DNA from: Panorpa germanica
Lineage: Eukaryota > Arthropoda > Insecta > Mecoptera > Panorpidae
Assembly: GCA_963678705.1 (NCBI GenBank)
Contig: OY783204.1
Location: 1,674,001 to 1,738,000 of the forward strand
Reading direction: 5' to 3'
Length of the DNA stretch: 64,000 nt
Below the pieces are notes generated by a model that did no database searches, was not told the DNA's origin, and saw only the letters and a list, made by a program, of their open reading frames with translations. The number at the start of each line of letters is the position of its first letter. Within the stretch, counting starts at the first letter, position 1. The translations under genes and the position numbers were made by a program. This document shows positions 1 to 10,612 of the stretch, one piece after another.

Positions 1-462
1 TGTTAACGCATGCGTGATTTGGTTCTTTGACAAATAAATTATTATATTTTATATAACATTTATTCCGATTTTGAATTTTCCGCTCAAATTGGCATTTGCA
101 ACGTTGCCGGCTTATAACCTACATTTACTGTTTCTTAAAGGTTTTATTTAAATATTTTCGTAAACAGGTATCCTTTTGATAATTTTTTTTTTGCAATAGT
201 TACAGAAAAGATTCTTTTATATACATCTAGTTTTTGAAAGCCGTGTCACCATTTTTTCATAGTTAATAGTTATATTTATTATGTGGTGAAATTGAGCTAA
301 AAATTATGATTTGTATGGAAAATGACTATTTTTAATAATGTATAAAAGGAAAACTATGAACACTGGGTCTCTAAAATTTTGAGACAGCATGTATTTTAAC
401 TATTTGTATCGACCCTCCAAATTTCACAACGTTTTCAACATTTACATTAACGTCCTGTACCT
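1..462. repeat. MITE arm, truncated by the window start
   Basis: About 460 bases are a diverged inverted copy of 39391-39833. Both share the block TGTTAACGCATGCGTGATTT at one edge and ACGTCCTGTACCTC at the other. The 39 kb copy belongs to a roughly 730 bp element with 15 bp terminal inverted repeats, so this is the end of a second copy in the opposite orientation whose other end lies outside the window. No coding potential is seen. Confidence 0.7.
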
Positions 463-1220
463 CTTCAAAACGTTATAATGAACATAAATAAGCAATTCCA
501 ATAAATTATTTTTAGAAGTCGTGTGTGTTTCAGCTAATTGTACTGGATTATATATATTTTCAATAAGCATAAACAATAGGTTTGCAAACCATGTTTTAAT
601 TTCTATAAAACTGCTCCGTTTACTGATAAAGTTGGATATCAGAACCTTCAATGTCCAATTTTTTAAAAAGATTTTGAGTCCTAAAAACGATACTTCTCAT
701 TCATATTTAAGTCGGTCCAATTGTCCGAAGTTAGACTGTCACCTCGGAAGTAGACCAGCAAGCTAAATTTTGTTATTTTTGTTTCAGAAAGCCGACTGAA
801 CTGAAGCATTGGAATAATGTTAATGTAAAAAGTGTTCAACATCAACAAAACGAATTGTTAAACAATCTACCATCTACCGATTGTCAACTGCACGAGTACA
901 GTAAGTGTTTTTGATTATAAAATGGTTTACATTTATTTCAACGTGAGATCAGCCATGTGCATGTATTTTCATTACTTAATTCTAAACATATTACAGTATA
1001 TTATTAATTCTCGTATATATTATCTGGTATACATAGAAATCAGATTTTATAAGACTTATGTACATCTGCAGCATATTAATTTACCTGTACGTTATTTAAA
1101 AACTGTTCGAAAAATATGAATACTTTTATAATTTGTTTATTGTGCAAAATCCTCCTGAAATTCAACATATTTGTACATAGAAATATTCAAGGGATATTTT
1201 TTTAAAATTATTTGCCTCTA
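463..1220. other. AT-rich non-coding stretch with one dispersed repeat
   Basis: No convincing gene. Bases about 585-700 resemble 61100-61200 and, inverted, 61945-62060 and 48960-49090, so they are a fragment of the non-coding flank of the P-element-like transposon described below. The remainder is AT-rich and unrecognised. Confidence 0.45.
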
Positions 1221-1481
1221 TAGTAGAACTCCGCTTCTGCGAGCTAACAGTTATTGGCCCAATTCGGATAAGCAGATATCCGGATAAGTGGATATAGTTC
1301 ATTTTTTGTTCATGGTATTTACATATTAAATAAAAACCGCACCCTACTTGACTTGTAACATCTCGAATAGCGCACGTTTCTTTAAAATGGGTTATTTTGT
1401 TTGCATTACGTAATGTGTTTTTCTCTCTAAATCGATCTGGATATTTGGCGATCCGCATAATTCTACTGTAGAGTTCTACTG
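1221..1481. mobile_element. pogo/Tigger-like MITE, 261 bp
   Basis: Terminal inverted repeats TAGTAGAACTC (left) and GAGTTCTACTG (right) are flanked by TA on both sides (1219-1220 and 1482-1483), the target duplication expected for Tc1/mariner/pogo elements. The interior has repeated CGGATAAG/CCGGATA words, which are common in insect pogo-type MITEs. No transposase is encoded. Confidence 0.7.
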
Positions 1482-1799
1482 TATTGAATTACTCAAGTCA
1501 TTCAACCAATTGAATAAGTTTTGTATTAGGCTAAAGAAAGTATATTTTAGTTCCTAAAATTTGATTAAGAGTATTATTTGCAAATTGTATTAAAAGCAGT
1601 GACAATGAATAGCGTCCTTTGAAATTAGATTCGAAGGCGTTGAAGGCGTTTTATAAAAGATTTCGAATTATTTCTTTTATAAAATCAATCTAAAAATGTT
1701 CTACAATTCCACAACACGAACCACGATTTTATGAGTACTGTTTCATGTTTGCGATCATTAACTATTAATCTAGTTTCACTGTTTTTTCAAAGATTTGTG
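1482..1799. other. AT-rich non-coding stretch
   Basis: No gene, terminal repeat or tandem structure recognised. Confidence 0.4.
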
Positions 1800-2110
1800 T
1801 TTTCATTAGCAAAGCTATCAAATCCTTCAGGTTTCAAAAGGCTCTGATTTTGAAACGTATTCGTTGAGTGTGTTATCATATCTAATATGGTGATTTAAAA
1901 ACATATTTCTTTTTGCTTTTAACAAATGTAGTGAACCTAGAATATAAATTTTTTTCTTTTGCCCATTTACAATAAAATGAGTGAATAATTTATCTTCAGA
2001 TTCACCTGCTTTAAAAGCACCGGATTGCTGATGGGGCATTAGTTCCCTGGTCGTAAACTAGTGCTACAACTCCTGCATTCTGTAATTCTTTTGCACTTTA
2101 TGTAGTGATT
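1800..2110 (-). pseudogene. P-element/THAP9-like transposase fragment
   Basis: On the minus strand two adjacent frames give first VVALVYDQGTNAPSAIR and then HFIVNGQKKKIYILGSLHLL followed by KAKRNMFLNHHI. The (C/Y)DQGTN motif followed at the usual distance by a x-x-PHLLKxxRNNFL-like segment is characteristic of the RNase H-like core of P-element/THAP9 transposases. One frameshift separates the two halves and the expected DVPHLLK motif reads as GSLHLLK, so the fragment is decayed. It is in opposite orientation to, and diverged from, the P-like copies at 47-49 and 60 kb, which points to a different subfamily. No THAP domain or termini are found here. Confidence 0.65.
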
Positions 2111-2360
2111 TTCTTTAGTTAAAGAGCAGGAGTTCTAATTTATTATAATTTATAAATATAATAATTTATAAATATAAATTCCAATGTAATGGATGCGACT
2201 TATAGGTGTTTTTATAGAATCTATAAATTTGAAATGTATTTAAACATAAATTTCTTGTTCTTACTGCTCGAACAGGAGTCCATTTACTTTATTATTTTCT
2301 AAATATAATTCTCGGATATCAATGACTTAATATAATAAATATTTTATATTGATTATATTG

Positions 2361-2402
2361 GTAAGGTAGCTTACGGCTTTTTGGCAATGTCAAAATTCTT
2401 TC
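2361..2402. repeat. short dispersed repeat, first copy
   Basis: About 42 bases around CTTTTTGGCAATGTCAAAAT recur with few changes at 12360-12401. The nature of the repeat is unknown. It abuts a LINE endonuclease fragment here but not at the second site. Confidence 0.5.
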
Positions 2403-2800
2403 ATTTCATTTGTTTTTTATGGGTATTTAGGGCTAAGTCAACATCTGAAGGGGTTTCTAAATTGGGTTTTACTGAAAGAAGGACTATATTTAGGAGAAGG
2501 GTGAATTTAACTCAAGTTTTACTGGGTTTTTAATTAATGTGGGTATCTAACTGTGAAATGATTGCGCGGTGGTCAGAAGAAATATCCGAGCTAGTTTCTA
2601 TCTCTTTATGGTTGTGGATGTTCTTGAAAAGGAATATATCGATGATATCAGTATTAACGCGACGGTTATATGAGTATATTGTGTAGCTGTCCGGCCCCAT
2701 AATATCGATGGAGTTATCCTGCGCAAACTTTTGCACTGTTTGCATTCGTCTGCAACGGTGGTTCTGTAAAGTTTGTTTCTGATAAGATGGCAAAGGGGTT
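2403..2800 (-). pseudogene. Jockey-type LINE endonuclease fragment
   Basis: The minus-strand reading contains FAQDNSIDIMGPDSYTIY and, further on, SSDHRAII, matching almost residue for residue the endonuclease (EEP fold) segment of the LINE copies at 24.4-23.9 and 29.6-29.2 kb. SDH is the conserved catalytic motif of this nuclease class. The reading frame is lost beyond about 2530 (stop codons) and upstream of about 2790. Only this internal piece of ORF2 is present, without gag or RT. Confidence 0.8.
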
Positions 2801-2894
2801 GCCGGTATACCAGGCGTTATTTTCTGGTGTTCTGGCTTCTATGTACTCTCGTTATTTTAATATTATTTTATTATTTTTTCTGGATCATATACTA

Positions 2895-3118
2895 GTTTAT
2901 TTTATTTATGTTTACCTATACACTCCCAGGAATAGAATCAAGATGTATAATGGATTTTGCTTTGAAATTAATTTCTAGAAGCGTCCACTGCGCATTATTA
3001 TGATTTAAAGGAATAATCCATAAATTAAACGTTTTACAATCTTTTGTAACGCGCACTTGTAAACACCCGGCATTTTATAATGTAAATAAAAATGAACTGG
3101 AATGTTAAAATAGGGTAG
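2895..3118. repeat. module B of the FLYWCH transposon, copy 1
   Basis: About 220 bases running from CACTCCCAGGAATAGAATC to AACTGGAATGTTAAAATAG. They recur at 4485-4683, 14412-14606, 20030-20226 and, truncated, at 36110-36258. The module is non-coding and usually lies between module A and the FLYWCH or D modules. Confidence 0.75.
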
Positions 3119-3218
3119 AACACTTCACCAAATTGTTTACTGTGGAATAATTAACCAAATATATAAATTTAATAAAATACATTTTCTTAAAAAAATATTT
3201 TATATAAAGATTTACCTA

Positions 3219-3430
3219 TTGCGCCAGGTGCCACTTCAGCAGGCGCTCTTGGTTGCGTATGTGTTTATGATACCCACTTCTCTTCACTATACGTCCATTT
3301 TGAACGTGGCAAGACATCCTGCATTTATATCTGTAATAATCTGCGCAACGGTAAGTTCGCCCCTCCCCCTTGGCATGAAAACTGGCCTAAATGAAGCATT
3401 TTCTTTTTAATGATAGCCTATTTGAATATG
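3219..3430 (-). pseudogene. FLYWCH zinc-finger exon, single copy
   Basis: Minus strand encodes a TYRC...YKCRMSC...GRIVKR...YHKHI pattern: aromatic-x-C, a second C-x-x-R, a GxI turn, then H-x-H. This is the metal-binding layout of FLYWCH zinc fingers, DNA-binding domains often linked to insect transposases. The frame ends in LAQ and a stop directly before GTAAAT on the minus strand, a possible splice donor. This copy is not tandemly repeated, unlike the 4793-8394 array of the same exon, and is flanked by module B on one side and module A on the other. Confidence 0.6.
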
Positions 3431-3433
3431 TTT

Positions 3434-4450
3434 AACTTTTAGTTGGAATTTCAACTTGTTTAAATAATTTCTTAGGTATTCACGAAATCACATTACAAAC
3501 CTATCCATACCTTAGTAGCCACTTGTTACCTAAAGTTGTGTTTTACTTTTGTTGTGTTGTTCTGAACCAACTTTCTACCAAAGCGAACACGTTTAATACT
3601 AAAACCACGGTACCTTGTTACCTAAAGTTGTGTTTTATTAATGCGAACCACCTTTCGTTTATTTCGGAAACTTTACAGCTCTCTACCGAAAATATTAATA
3701 TCTGTATTTTTATTTCGAGAAATAATAATATTATTTCTAGATTTAATGGCAATTAATTGATTATTTTCATCTACAATTAGTTCATTATTTTTCCGTAAAC
3801 GTTTTCTTATTATATCAGCTTCTTGTTGAACGCGTTGCTTTAGATTGGGACATAATTTAAATGCGACATAAAGTCAAATATAAAAGTATGTAGCAAATTA
3901 TCTTTCGACACGGCGTCACGGGACTATCCAATTTCTCATCTATTTCTAATGTAATTAATCTCCTTTTCAGCAAATATTATGGATTCTCTGGATAGTATAA
4001 TATATGCCCAAGCACACAAATGCGCTCCGAAATTATTCTCTGATGGAGTTGAATCAAATGATTTTGACTTTTCATTTTGAGAAGGACCGTCTTCCAAAGG
4101 TCTTCTAATATATAAATGTCAATTATTAATAAAATTGTCAAGATATGCTTTTATAGCGCTCCTAATAAATGTTCTTACATTATCTAAAGAGCCATTTGAT
4201 TTCCCGAAATAGAATCTAAATAACCCAAAATATGTTTTCCACATTTACTACTAACAGGGTCCAATGTTCAAATTTACACACAATTGTGTAGAATTCTGTC
4301 TGTTGTGAGATTTGGATCTGGATTTGGAAATTGATCGGGGTTTGGGTTTGTTTTCTCGGATTGCGGCTATTGGAGCTATTTATCTGATGGAATATCCTCA
4401 AGTAGATAAACATCTCACCTAAAAATAGATGAGTTCAGATACACATCAAA
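3434..4450 (-). pseudogene. module A: decayed C-terminal part of a transposon gene (one 81 bp unit)
   Basis: About 1 kb, also at 13144-14395 and 18950-20010. On the minus strand, broken but consecutive readings include FGKSNGSLDNVRTFIRSAI, RRPLEDGPSQNEKSKSFDS, FGAHLCAWAYIILSRESIIF and a charged helix RVQQEADIIRKRLRKNNEL. These look like the C-terminal part of a transposon protein, but I cannot name the family. Stop codons separate the pieces. This copy carries a 35-base insertion near 4240 that the other two lack, and only one unit (about 3563-3640) of an 81 bp sequence that is tandemly repeated in the others. Confidence 0.5.
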
Positions 4451-4484
4451 AACCGCTAATAAATGTAAAATTTTATTTATGTTT

Positions 4485-4683
4485 ACCCATACACTCCCAG
4501 GAATAGAATCAAGATGTATTATGGATATTGTTTGAAATTAATTTCTAGAAGCGTCCAATGCGCATTATTATGATTTAAAGGAATAATCCATAAATTAAAC
4601 GTTTTACAATCTTTTTTAACGCGCAATTGTAAACACCCGGCATTTTATAATGTAAATAAAAATGAACTGGAATGTTAAAATAG
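4485..4683. repeat. module B, copy 2
   Basis: Closely matches 2920-3118. It is followed by about 110 bases (AGAACACTTCAACAAATTG onward) shared with copy 1 and then by the FLYWCH array. Confidence 0.75.
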
Positions 4684-4792
4684 GGTAGAACACTTCAACA
4701 AATTGTTTACTGTGAAATAATTAACCAAATATATAAATTTAATAAAATACTTTTTCTTAAAAAAATATTTTATATAAAGATTTACCTATTGC

Positions 4793-7700
4793 GCCAGGTG
4801 CCACTTCAGCAGGCGCTCTTAGTTGCGTATGTGTTTATGATACCCACTTCTCTTCACTATACGTCCATTTTGAACGTGGCAAGACATCCTGCATTTATAT
4901 CTGTGATAATCTGCGCAACGGTATGTTCGCCCCTCCCCCTTGGCATGAAAACTGGCCAAAATGAAGCATTTTCTTTTTAATGATAGCCTATTTGAATATG
5001 TTGGAAATTCTGCACACTTTAATAGTTGTTGTAAACGGAAATCAAATTCTCTTTTAAATCTATTTAATCTCTAATGCAATTTATTATTGTAGAATGTATG
5101 CTTTACGGTCATAAACCAACTTTTTCTCAACTAGAGCGTTACTATCGAGACTTATGCCGAACCCACTTAACATTATTCCCGTCCACAATGGGGCCAGGTG
5201 CCACTTCAGCAGGCGCTCTTGGTTGCGTATGTGTTTATGATACTCACTTCTCTTCACTATACGTCCATTTTGAACGTGGCAAGACATCCTGCATTTATAT
5301 CTGTGATAATCTGCGCAACGGTATGTTCGCCCCTCCCCCTTGGCATGAAAACTGGCCAAAATGAAGCATTTTCTTTTTAATGATAGCCTATTTGAATATG
5401 TTGGAAATTCTGCACACTTTAATAGTTGTTGTAAACGGAAATCAAATTCTCTTTTAAATCTATTTAATCTCTAATGCAATTTATTATTGTAGAATGTATG
5501 CTTTACGGTCATAAACCAACTTTTTCTCAACTAGAGCGTTACTATCGAGACTTATGCCGAACCCACTTAACATTATTCCCGTCCACAATGGGGCCAGGTG
5601 CCACTTCAGCAGGCGCTCTTGGTTGCGTATGTGTTTATGATACTCACTTCTCTTCACTATACGTCCATTTTGAACGTGGCAAGACATCCTGCATTTATAT
5701 CTGTGATAATCTGCGCAACGGTATGTTCGCCCCTCCCCCTTGGCATGAAAACTGGCCAAAATGAAGCATTTTCTTTTTAATGATAGCCTATTTGAATATG
5801 TTGGAAATTCTGCACACTTTAATAGTTGTTGTAAACGGAAATCAAATTCTCTTTTAAATCTATTTAATCTCTAATGCAATTTATTATTGTAGAATGTATG
5901 CTTTACGGTCATAAACCAACTTTTTCTCAACTAGAGCGTTACTATCGAGACTTATGCCGAACCCACTTAACATTATTCCCGTCCACAATGGGGCCAGGTG
6001 CCACTTCAGCAGGCGCTCTTGGTTGCGTATGTGTTTATGATACTCACTTCTCTTCACTATACGTCCATTTTGAACGTGGCAAGACATCCTGCATTTATAT
6101 CTGTGATAATCTGCGCAACGGTATGTTCGCCCCTCCCCCTTGGCATGAAAACTGGCCAAAATGAAGCATTTTCTTTTTAATGATAGCCTATTTGAATATG
6201 TTGGAAATTCTGCACACTTTAATAGTTGTTGTAAACGGAAATCAAATTCTCTTTTAAATCTATTTAATCTCTAATGCAATTTATTATTGTAGAATGTATG
6301 CTTTACGGTCATAAACCAACTTTTTCTCAACTAGAGCGTTACTATCGAGACTTATGCCGAACCCACTTAACATTATTCCCGTCCACAATGGGGCCAGGTG
6401 CCACTTCAGCAGGCGCTCTTGGTTGCGTATGTGTTTATGATACTCACTTCTCTTCACTATACGTCCATTTTGAACGTGGCAAGACATCCTGCATTTATAT
6501 CTGTGATAATCTGCGCAACGGTATGTTCGCCCCTCCCCCTTGGCATGAAAACTGGCCAAAATGAAGCATTTTCTTTTTAATGATAGCCTATTTGAATATG
6601 TTGGAAATTCTGCACACTTTAATAGTTGTTGTAAACGGAAATCAAATTCTCTTTTAAATCTATTTAATCTCTAATGCAATTTATTATTGTAGAATGTATG
6701 CTTTACGGTCATAAACCAACTTTTTCTCAACTAGAGCGTTACTATCGAGACTTATGCCGAACCCACTTAACATTATTCCCGTCCACAATGGGGCCAGGTG
6801 CCACTTCAGCAGGCGCTCTTGGTTGCGTATGTGTTTATGATACCCACTTCTCTTCACTATACGTCCATTTTGAACGTGGCAAGACATCCTGCATTTATAT
6901 CTGTGATAATCTGCGCAACGGTATGTTCGCCCCTCCCCCTTGGCATGAAAACTGGCCAAAATGAAGCATTTTCTTTTTAATGATAGCCTATTTGAATATG
7001 TTGGAAATTCTGCACACTTTAATAGTTGTTGTAAACGGAAATCAAATTCTCTTTTAAATCTATTTAATCTCTAATGCAATTTATTATTGTAGAATGTATG
7101 CTTTACGGTCATAAACCAACTTTTTCTCAACTAGAGCGTTACTATCGAGGCTTATGCCGAACCCACTTAACATTATTCCCGTCCACAATGGGGCCAGGTG
7201 CCACTTCAGCAGGCGCTCTTGGTTGCGTATGTGTTTATGATACTCACTTCTCTTCACTATACGTCCATTTTGAACGTGGCAAGACATCCTGCATTTATAT
7301 CTGTGATAATCTGCGCAACGGTATGTTCGCCCCTCCCCCTTGGCATGAAAACTGGCCAAAATGAAGCATTTTCTTTTTAATGATAGCCTATTTGAATATG
7401 TTGGAAATTCTGCACACTTTAATAGTTGTTGTAAACGGAAATCAAATTCTCTTTTAAATCTATTTAATCTCTAATGCAATTTATTATTGTAGAATGTATG
7501 CTTTACGGTCATAAACCAACTTTTTCTCAACTAGAGCGTTACTATCGAGACTTATGCCGAACCCACTTAACATTATTCCCGTCCACAATGGGGCCAGGTG
7601 CCACTTCAGCAGGCGCTCTTGGTTGCGTATGTGTTTATGATACTCACTTCTCTTCACTATACGTCCATTTTGAACGTGGCAAGACATCCTGCATTTATAT

Positions 7701-8394
7701 CTGTGATAATCTGCGCAACGGTATGTTCGCCCCTCCCCCTTGGCATGAAAACTGGCCAAAATGAAGCATTTTCTTTTTAATGATAGCCTATTTGAATATG
7801 TTGGAAATTCTGCACACTTTAATAGTTGTTGTAAACGGAAATCAAATTCTCTTTTAAATCTATTTAATCTCTAATGCAATTTATTATTGTAGAATGTATG
7901 CTTTACGGTCATAAACCAACTTTTTCTCAACTAGAGCGTTACTATCGAGACTTATGCCGAACCCACTTAACATTATTCCCGTCCACAATGGGGCCTGGTG
8001 CCACTTCAGCAGGCGGTCTTGGTTGCGTATGTGTTTATGATACCCACTTCTCTTCACTATACGTCCATTTTGAACGTGGCAAGACATCCTGCATTTATAT
8101 CTGTGATAATCTGCGCAACGGTATGTTCGCCCCTCCCCCTTGGCATGAAAACTGGCCAAAATGAAGCATTTTCTTTTTAATGATAGCCTATTTGAATATG
8201 TTGGAAATTCTGCACACTTTAATAGTTGTTGTAAACGGAAATCAAATTCTCTTTTAAATCTATTTAATCTCTAATGCAATTTATTATTGTAGAATGTATG
8301 CTTTACGGTCATAAACCAACTTTTTCTCAACTAGAGCGTTACTATCGAGACTTATGCCGAACCCACTTAACATTATTCCCGTCCACAATGGGGC
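4793..8394. repeat. nine-copy 400 bp tandem array of a FLYWCH exon
   Basis: Exactly periodic at 400 bases: nine units start near 4794, 5194, 5594, 5994, 6394, 6794, 7194, 7594 and 7994. The first 280 or so bases of each unit carry the FLYWCH exon and flanking sequence, the rest an AT-rich segment and the end of a transposase exon. Units differ by only a few substitutions: TACTCAC or TACCCAC near +50, GAG to GGC at 7150, and two changes near 7996-8016. The left junction falls in the exon/intron boundary that also follows the single-copy exon (GCGCC|AGGTG); the right junction falls in CAATGGGGC|GTAAGTC, the exon seen intact at 15240-15290. The array therefore arose by head-to-tail duplication of a segment linking two exons. 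Confidence 0.95.
5084..5359 (-). pseudogene. representative FLYWCH-plus-transposase fusion ORF of the array
   Basis: Each array unit contains a 91-codon minus-strand frame with no ATG at its start. Residues about 10-45 form the FLYWCH pattern (TYRC, YKCRMSC, GRIVKR, YHKHI). The next residues, PLWTGIMLSGFGISLDSNAL, match the transposase exon at 15160-15610, and the frame ends about 15 residues later. Because the duplication joined the two exons at the unit boundary, the fusion is created by the array itself and is absent from the single copies. The frame is kept in all nine units, with E to G, E to D and L to Q differences among them. I see no promoter or poly(A) signal that would make it a gene. 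Confidence 0.5.
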
Positions 8395-8560
8395 GTAAGT
8401 CATTCTGTCTTCTATTAAGAAATTAATAAATTTCTGATTATAAAACTTATTATCATTTGAATTATTGAGTTCAGAATTTAAATTATTTTCAGAAATGCAT
8501 TGTTCATTTTTTTTCTTAAAATATTTATAAAAAGGGGATTAACCATAATCCTATAAATAT
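8395..8560 (-). pseudogene. transposase exon remnant next to the array
   Basis: Continues rightward from the last array unit with the sequence also found at 15280-15420, which encodes an acidic linker in the 15161-15610 exon. It ends at about 8545, where unrelated sequence begins. It shows what flanked the ancestral single unit before duplication. Confidence 0.6.
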
Positions 8561-8589
8561 CTAAAATTGCTTGGCAATTGCCTTCTAAG

Positions 8590-8800
8590 CATTTTACAGC
8601 TTTGTTAAAAACAGGTGGCTCCCATACAAAAATTGAGGAGCGGCCCATTTATGGGCCAAGACTGGCGGCCGATCTCCGAGCATTGGCCAAACATCTGAAT
8701 ATATGCTTGGGCCAAGACTGAGCGAGCAACGGATATTAACGCCATGCCAAAGTTGGCGACTGAGCCAAGCTCTCCGCTTTTTACTTACTAGTTCTCTTAT
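8590..8800. repeat. GGCCAAG-rich GC island, probable foldback remnant
   Basis: A locally GC-rich segment containing several GGCCAA/TTGGCC words (near 8650, 8690, 8710 and 8765) that can pair with each other. Similar words make a clear inverted pair at 11869-12003. No coding sense is seen. Confidence 0.4.
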
Positions 8801-9673
8801 CTCCTGTGGGAACTTCACATCAAGATTTCCTTTACTTTTCACTACCGGAGTATTTCTCCACGCTGCGTTTTAAATTTCTTTCACTAACAAGTCGATGTCG
8901 TCTTCTAGTTGTTTCGATGTTTTTAGCGGTGTTTGTAAGTTTGTTCTTAGCTCAAGATCTTCACGGAATCTTTCCCAGTCGGTTCTATTATTAGTAAGGC
9001 TTGGTGGTGCACTTTTTATTATTACTGAGCTGCTAATGGTGAGTATAATCGGAGTGTGATCCGACGATATTGTTTCATCACTAACAATGTGCATATAGTT
9101 CCTCGACAGTCCTTTAATAATAAAAAAGTCAATCAGGTCTGGAATTTTATCACAATCTGTTGGCCAGTACGTTGGCATTCCTGTGGATAGGAAGTCGCAC
9201 TTTTGTTCGCATCCAGCCTGGTAGAGCTCCTTTCCTTTGGCCGTGGTTAATCGAGAGCCCCAGAAAGTGTTTTTGGCGTTGAGATCTCCCCCAATAATAA
9301 ATTTGTTGCCTAATGTTTTGAACAGGTTTACGTAGTTTTCTTTTTTTAAGTTATATCTCGGTGGACAATATATAGCTGCTATTTTGAACCTTTTATTTTG
9401 TATATGCACTGACACTATCGTCCCTTGCATTTCATCTGTTTCGATGTTTACTTCAGCGTTATGTTTGATTCTTTCATTAATTATTATGGCGGTTCCTCCC
9501 CTCGCTTTATTTGCCGGATGAATTGACTTGTATATGTTAAAGTTATTAATTTTAATATACGACTCTCGTGTAAAATGTGTCTCCGACACAAGGCATATAT
9601 CAATTTTCTGTAAGCGCATGAATAGCTCTAGTTCATGAATACATGGCTTGAGCACGTCCAATATTTTTTTCAA
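8800..9673 (-). pseudogene. Jockey-clade LINE, endonuclease domain and following linker
   Basis: A 267-codon minus-strand frame (non-ATG start) reads through most of an apurinic-like endonuclease: CLVSETHFT (metal-binding Glu), GGTAIIIN, AAIYCPPRY, IIGGDLNAKNTFWGSR and SSDHTPIILT (catalytic His). The order and spacing are those of the N-terminal half of ORF2 in Jockey-type elements. The first strand of the fold is missing and the frame is lost near 8870 just where the linker to the RT would start. It is a different family from the LINE copies at 20-30 kb, since the sequences differ throughout. It lies directly downstream of the DUF4806-like gene in the same orientation and may have interrupted it. 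Confidence 0.85.
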
Positions 9674-9885
9674 ATTATTTTCTTAATATTTAGCGAAGTA
9701 TATTATTATTTATTAACTTAATATACATAAGACTTTATTTGTATATGACATCGACCTTTATCTTAAATAAAAATAATACGAAGTATAGAAATTATTCAAT
9801 AAATAAGATTTGATCAGATAAGCCGTATAAAAATTATTTTAATTATAAAATAAAATATTTTTAGTAATAATTATGATTAATATAC

Positions 9886-10612
9886 CTTTAGCTTTTGATG
9901 ATTTCTCAGATCTAACCTTTGTGGTTGAATTACTACTTTGTTGAGCAATAGATGACATTGAACTCATTGAACTCATTGACGTCACATCACTTAATTCATG
10001 ATTTATAGCATCATTTGAAAGTTGGACAATATTTTGAGGGCTTGAAGGACCTGCATTGTCCGTGTCGACTTGTAAAGTGACTTCTGCGCGTCCCAAATGC
10101 CGCTTTCCTTGTTCTAATGTACCTGAGAATGAATTTTCTATTTTATATAATGTGAGATGATATGGATTGAAGCAGATGGTCCTGGAAGACAGTCCCCACA
10201 AATGGTTGTAATGAAAGTAAAACAAAAAAGAATAATTCATAATGAAAACTTATTCTCATTTTTTAATTAAAATTTTTACGATTAAAAGAAATATTTTAAG
10301 TACAGATATAGTTATCAGTTCAGTGATAATTAAAAAAAAGAAAATTATTTCCAACTTACTTGTGCTGGAGATAATTTCGACTTGACACTTGGTCCATGAG
10401 CTTTTTGGTCCAGATAATTTTTCTAGATATTTATCCCGTTTTTTTAAATCTTTCTTCGTGTTTGGATAATAACAAAAGAGCTTATCATCTTGATAATCTA
10501 GCCATGAATATGGAACCAAATCGATTTCATCCTCGCCATAATCTTTTCTAGGTAAAAAACACACAACTGCGTATTGGGTTGGCCCATCGTCTTCAGAATG
10601 ATTTAGGCTCAT
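9886..10612 (-). CDS. 5' coding exons of a DUF4806-type gene
   Basis: Two coding exons on the minus strand. Exon 10612-10360 starts with ATG directly after an acceptor (TTTCTTTAATATTAG) and ends at a GTAAGT donor. Exon 10122-9886 follows a TTCTCAG acceptor and ends at GTATAT. Joined, the frame is kept: YAVVCFLPRKDYGEDEIDLV, then PYSWL, a KLFCYYP segment, WTKCQVEIISST, and TLEQGKRHLGRAEVT. The pattern 'YAVV...VVP..WL...C.WP...W..C.V.I...T...A...L..AE' is how many aphid and ant DUF4806 proteins begin. The second exon ends in a Ser-rich stretch with a repeated MSS. The DUF4806 domain itself should lie in later exons, but only transposon debris is seen below 9886, so the gene is either truncated or resumes beyond the window. 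The only likely host gene here; function unknown. Confidence 0.55.

Noticed and set aside
442..766. Short overlapping ORFs at 442-766 and similar isolated ORFs of 60-80 codons elsewhere (922-1119, 16230-16430, 37740-37922, 42510-42698, 44452-44640).
   Set aside because: No domain, splice context or conservation between repeat copies; expected by chance in AT-rich DNA.
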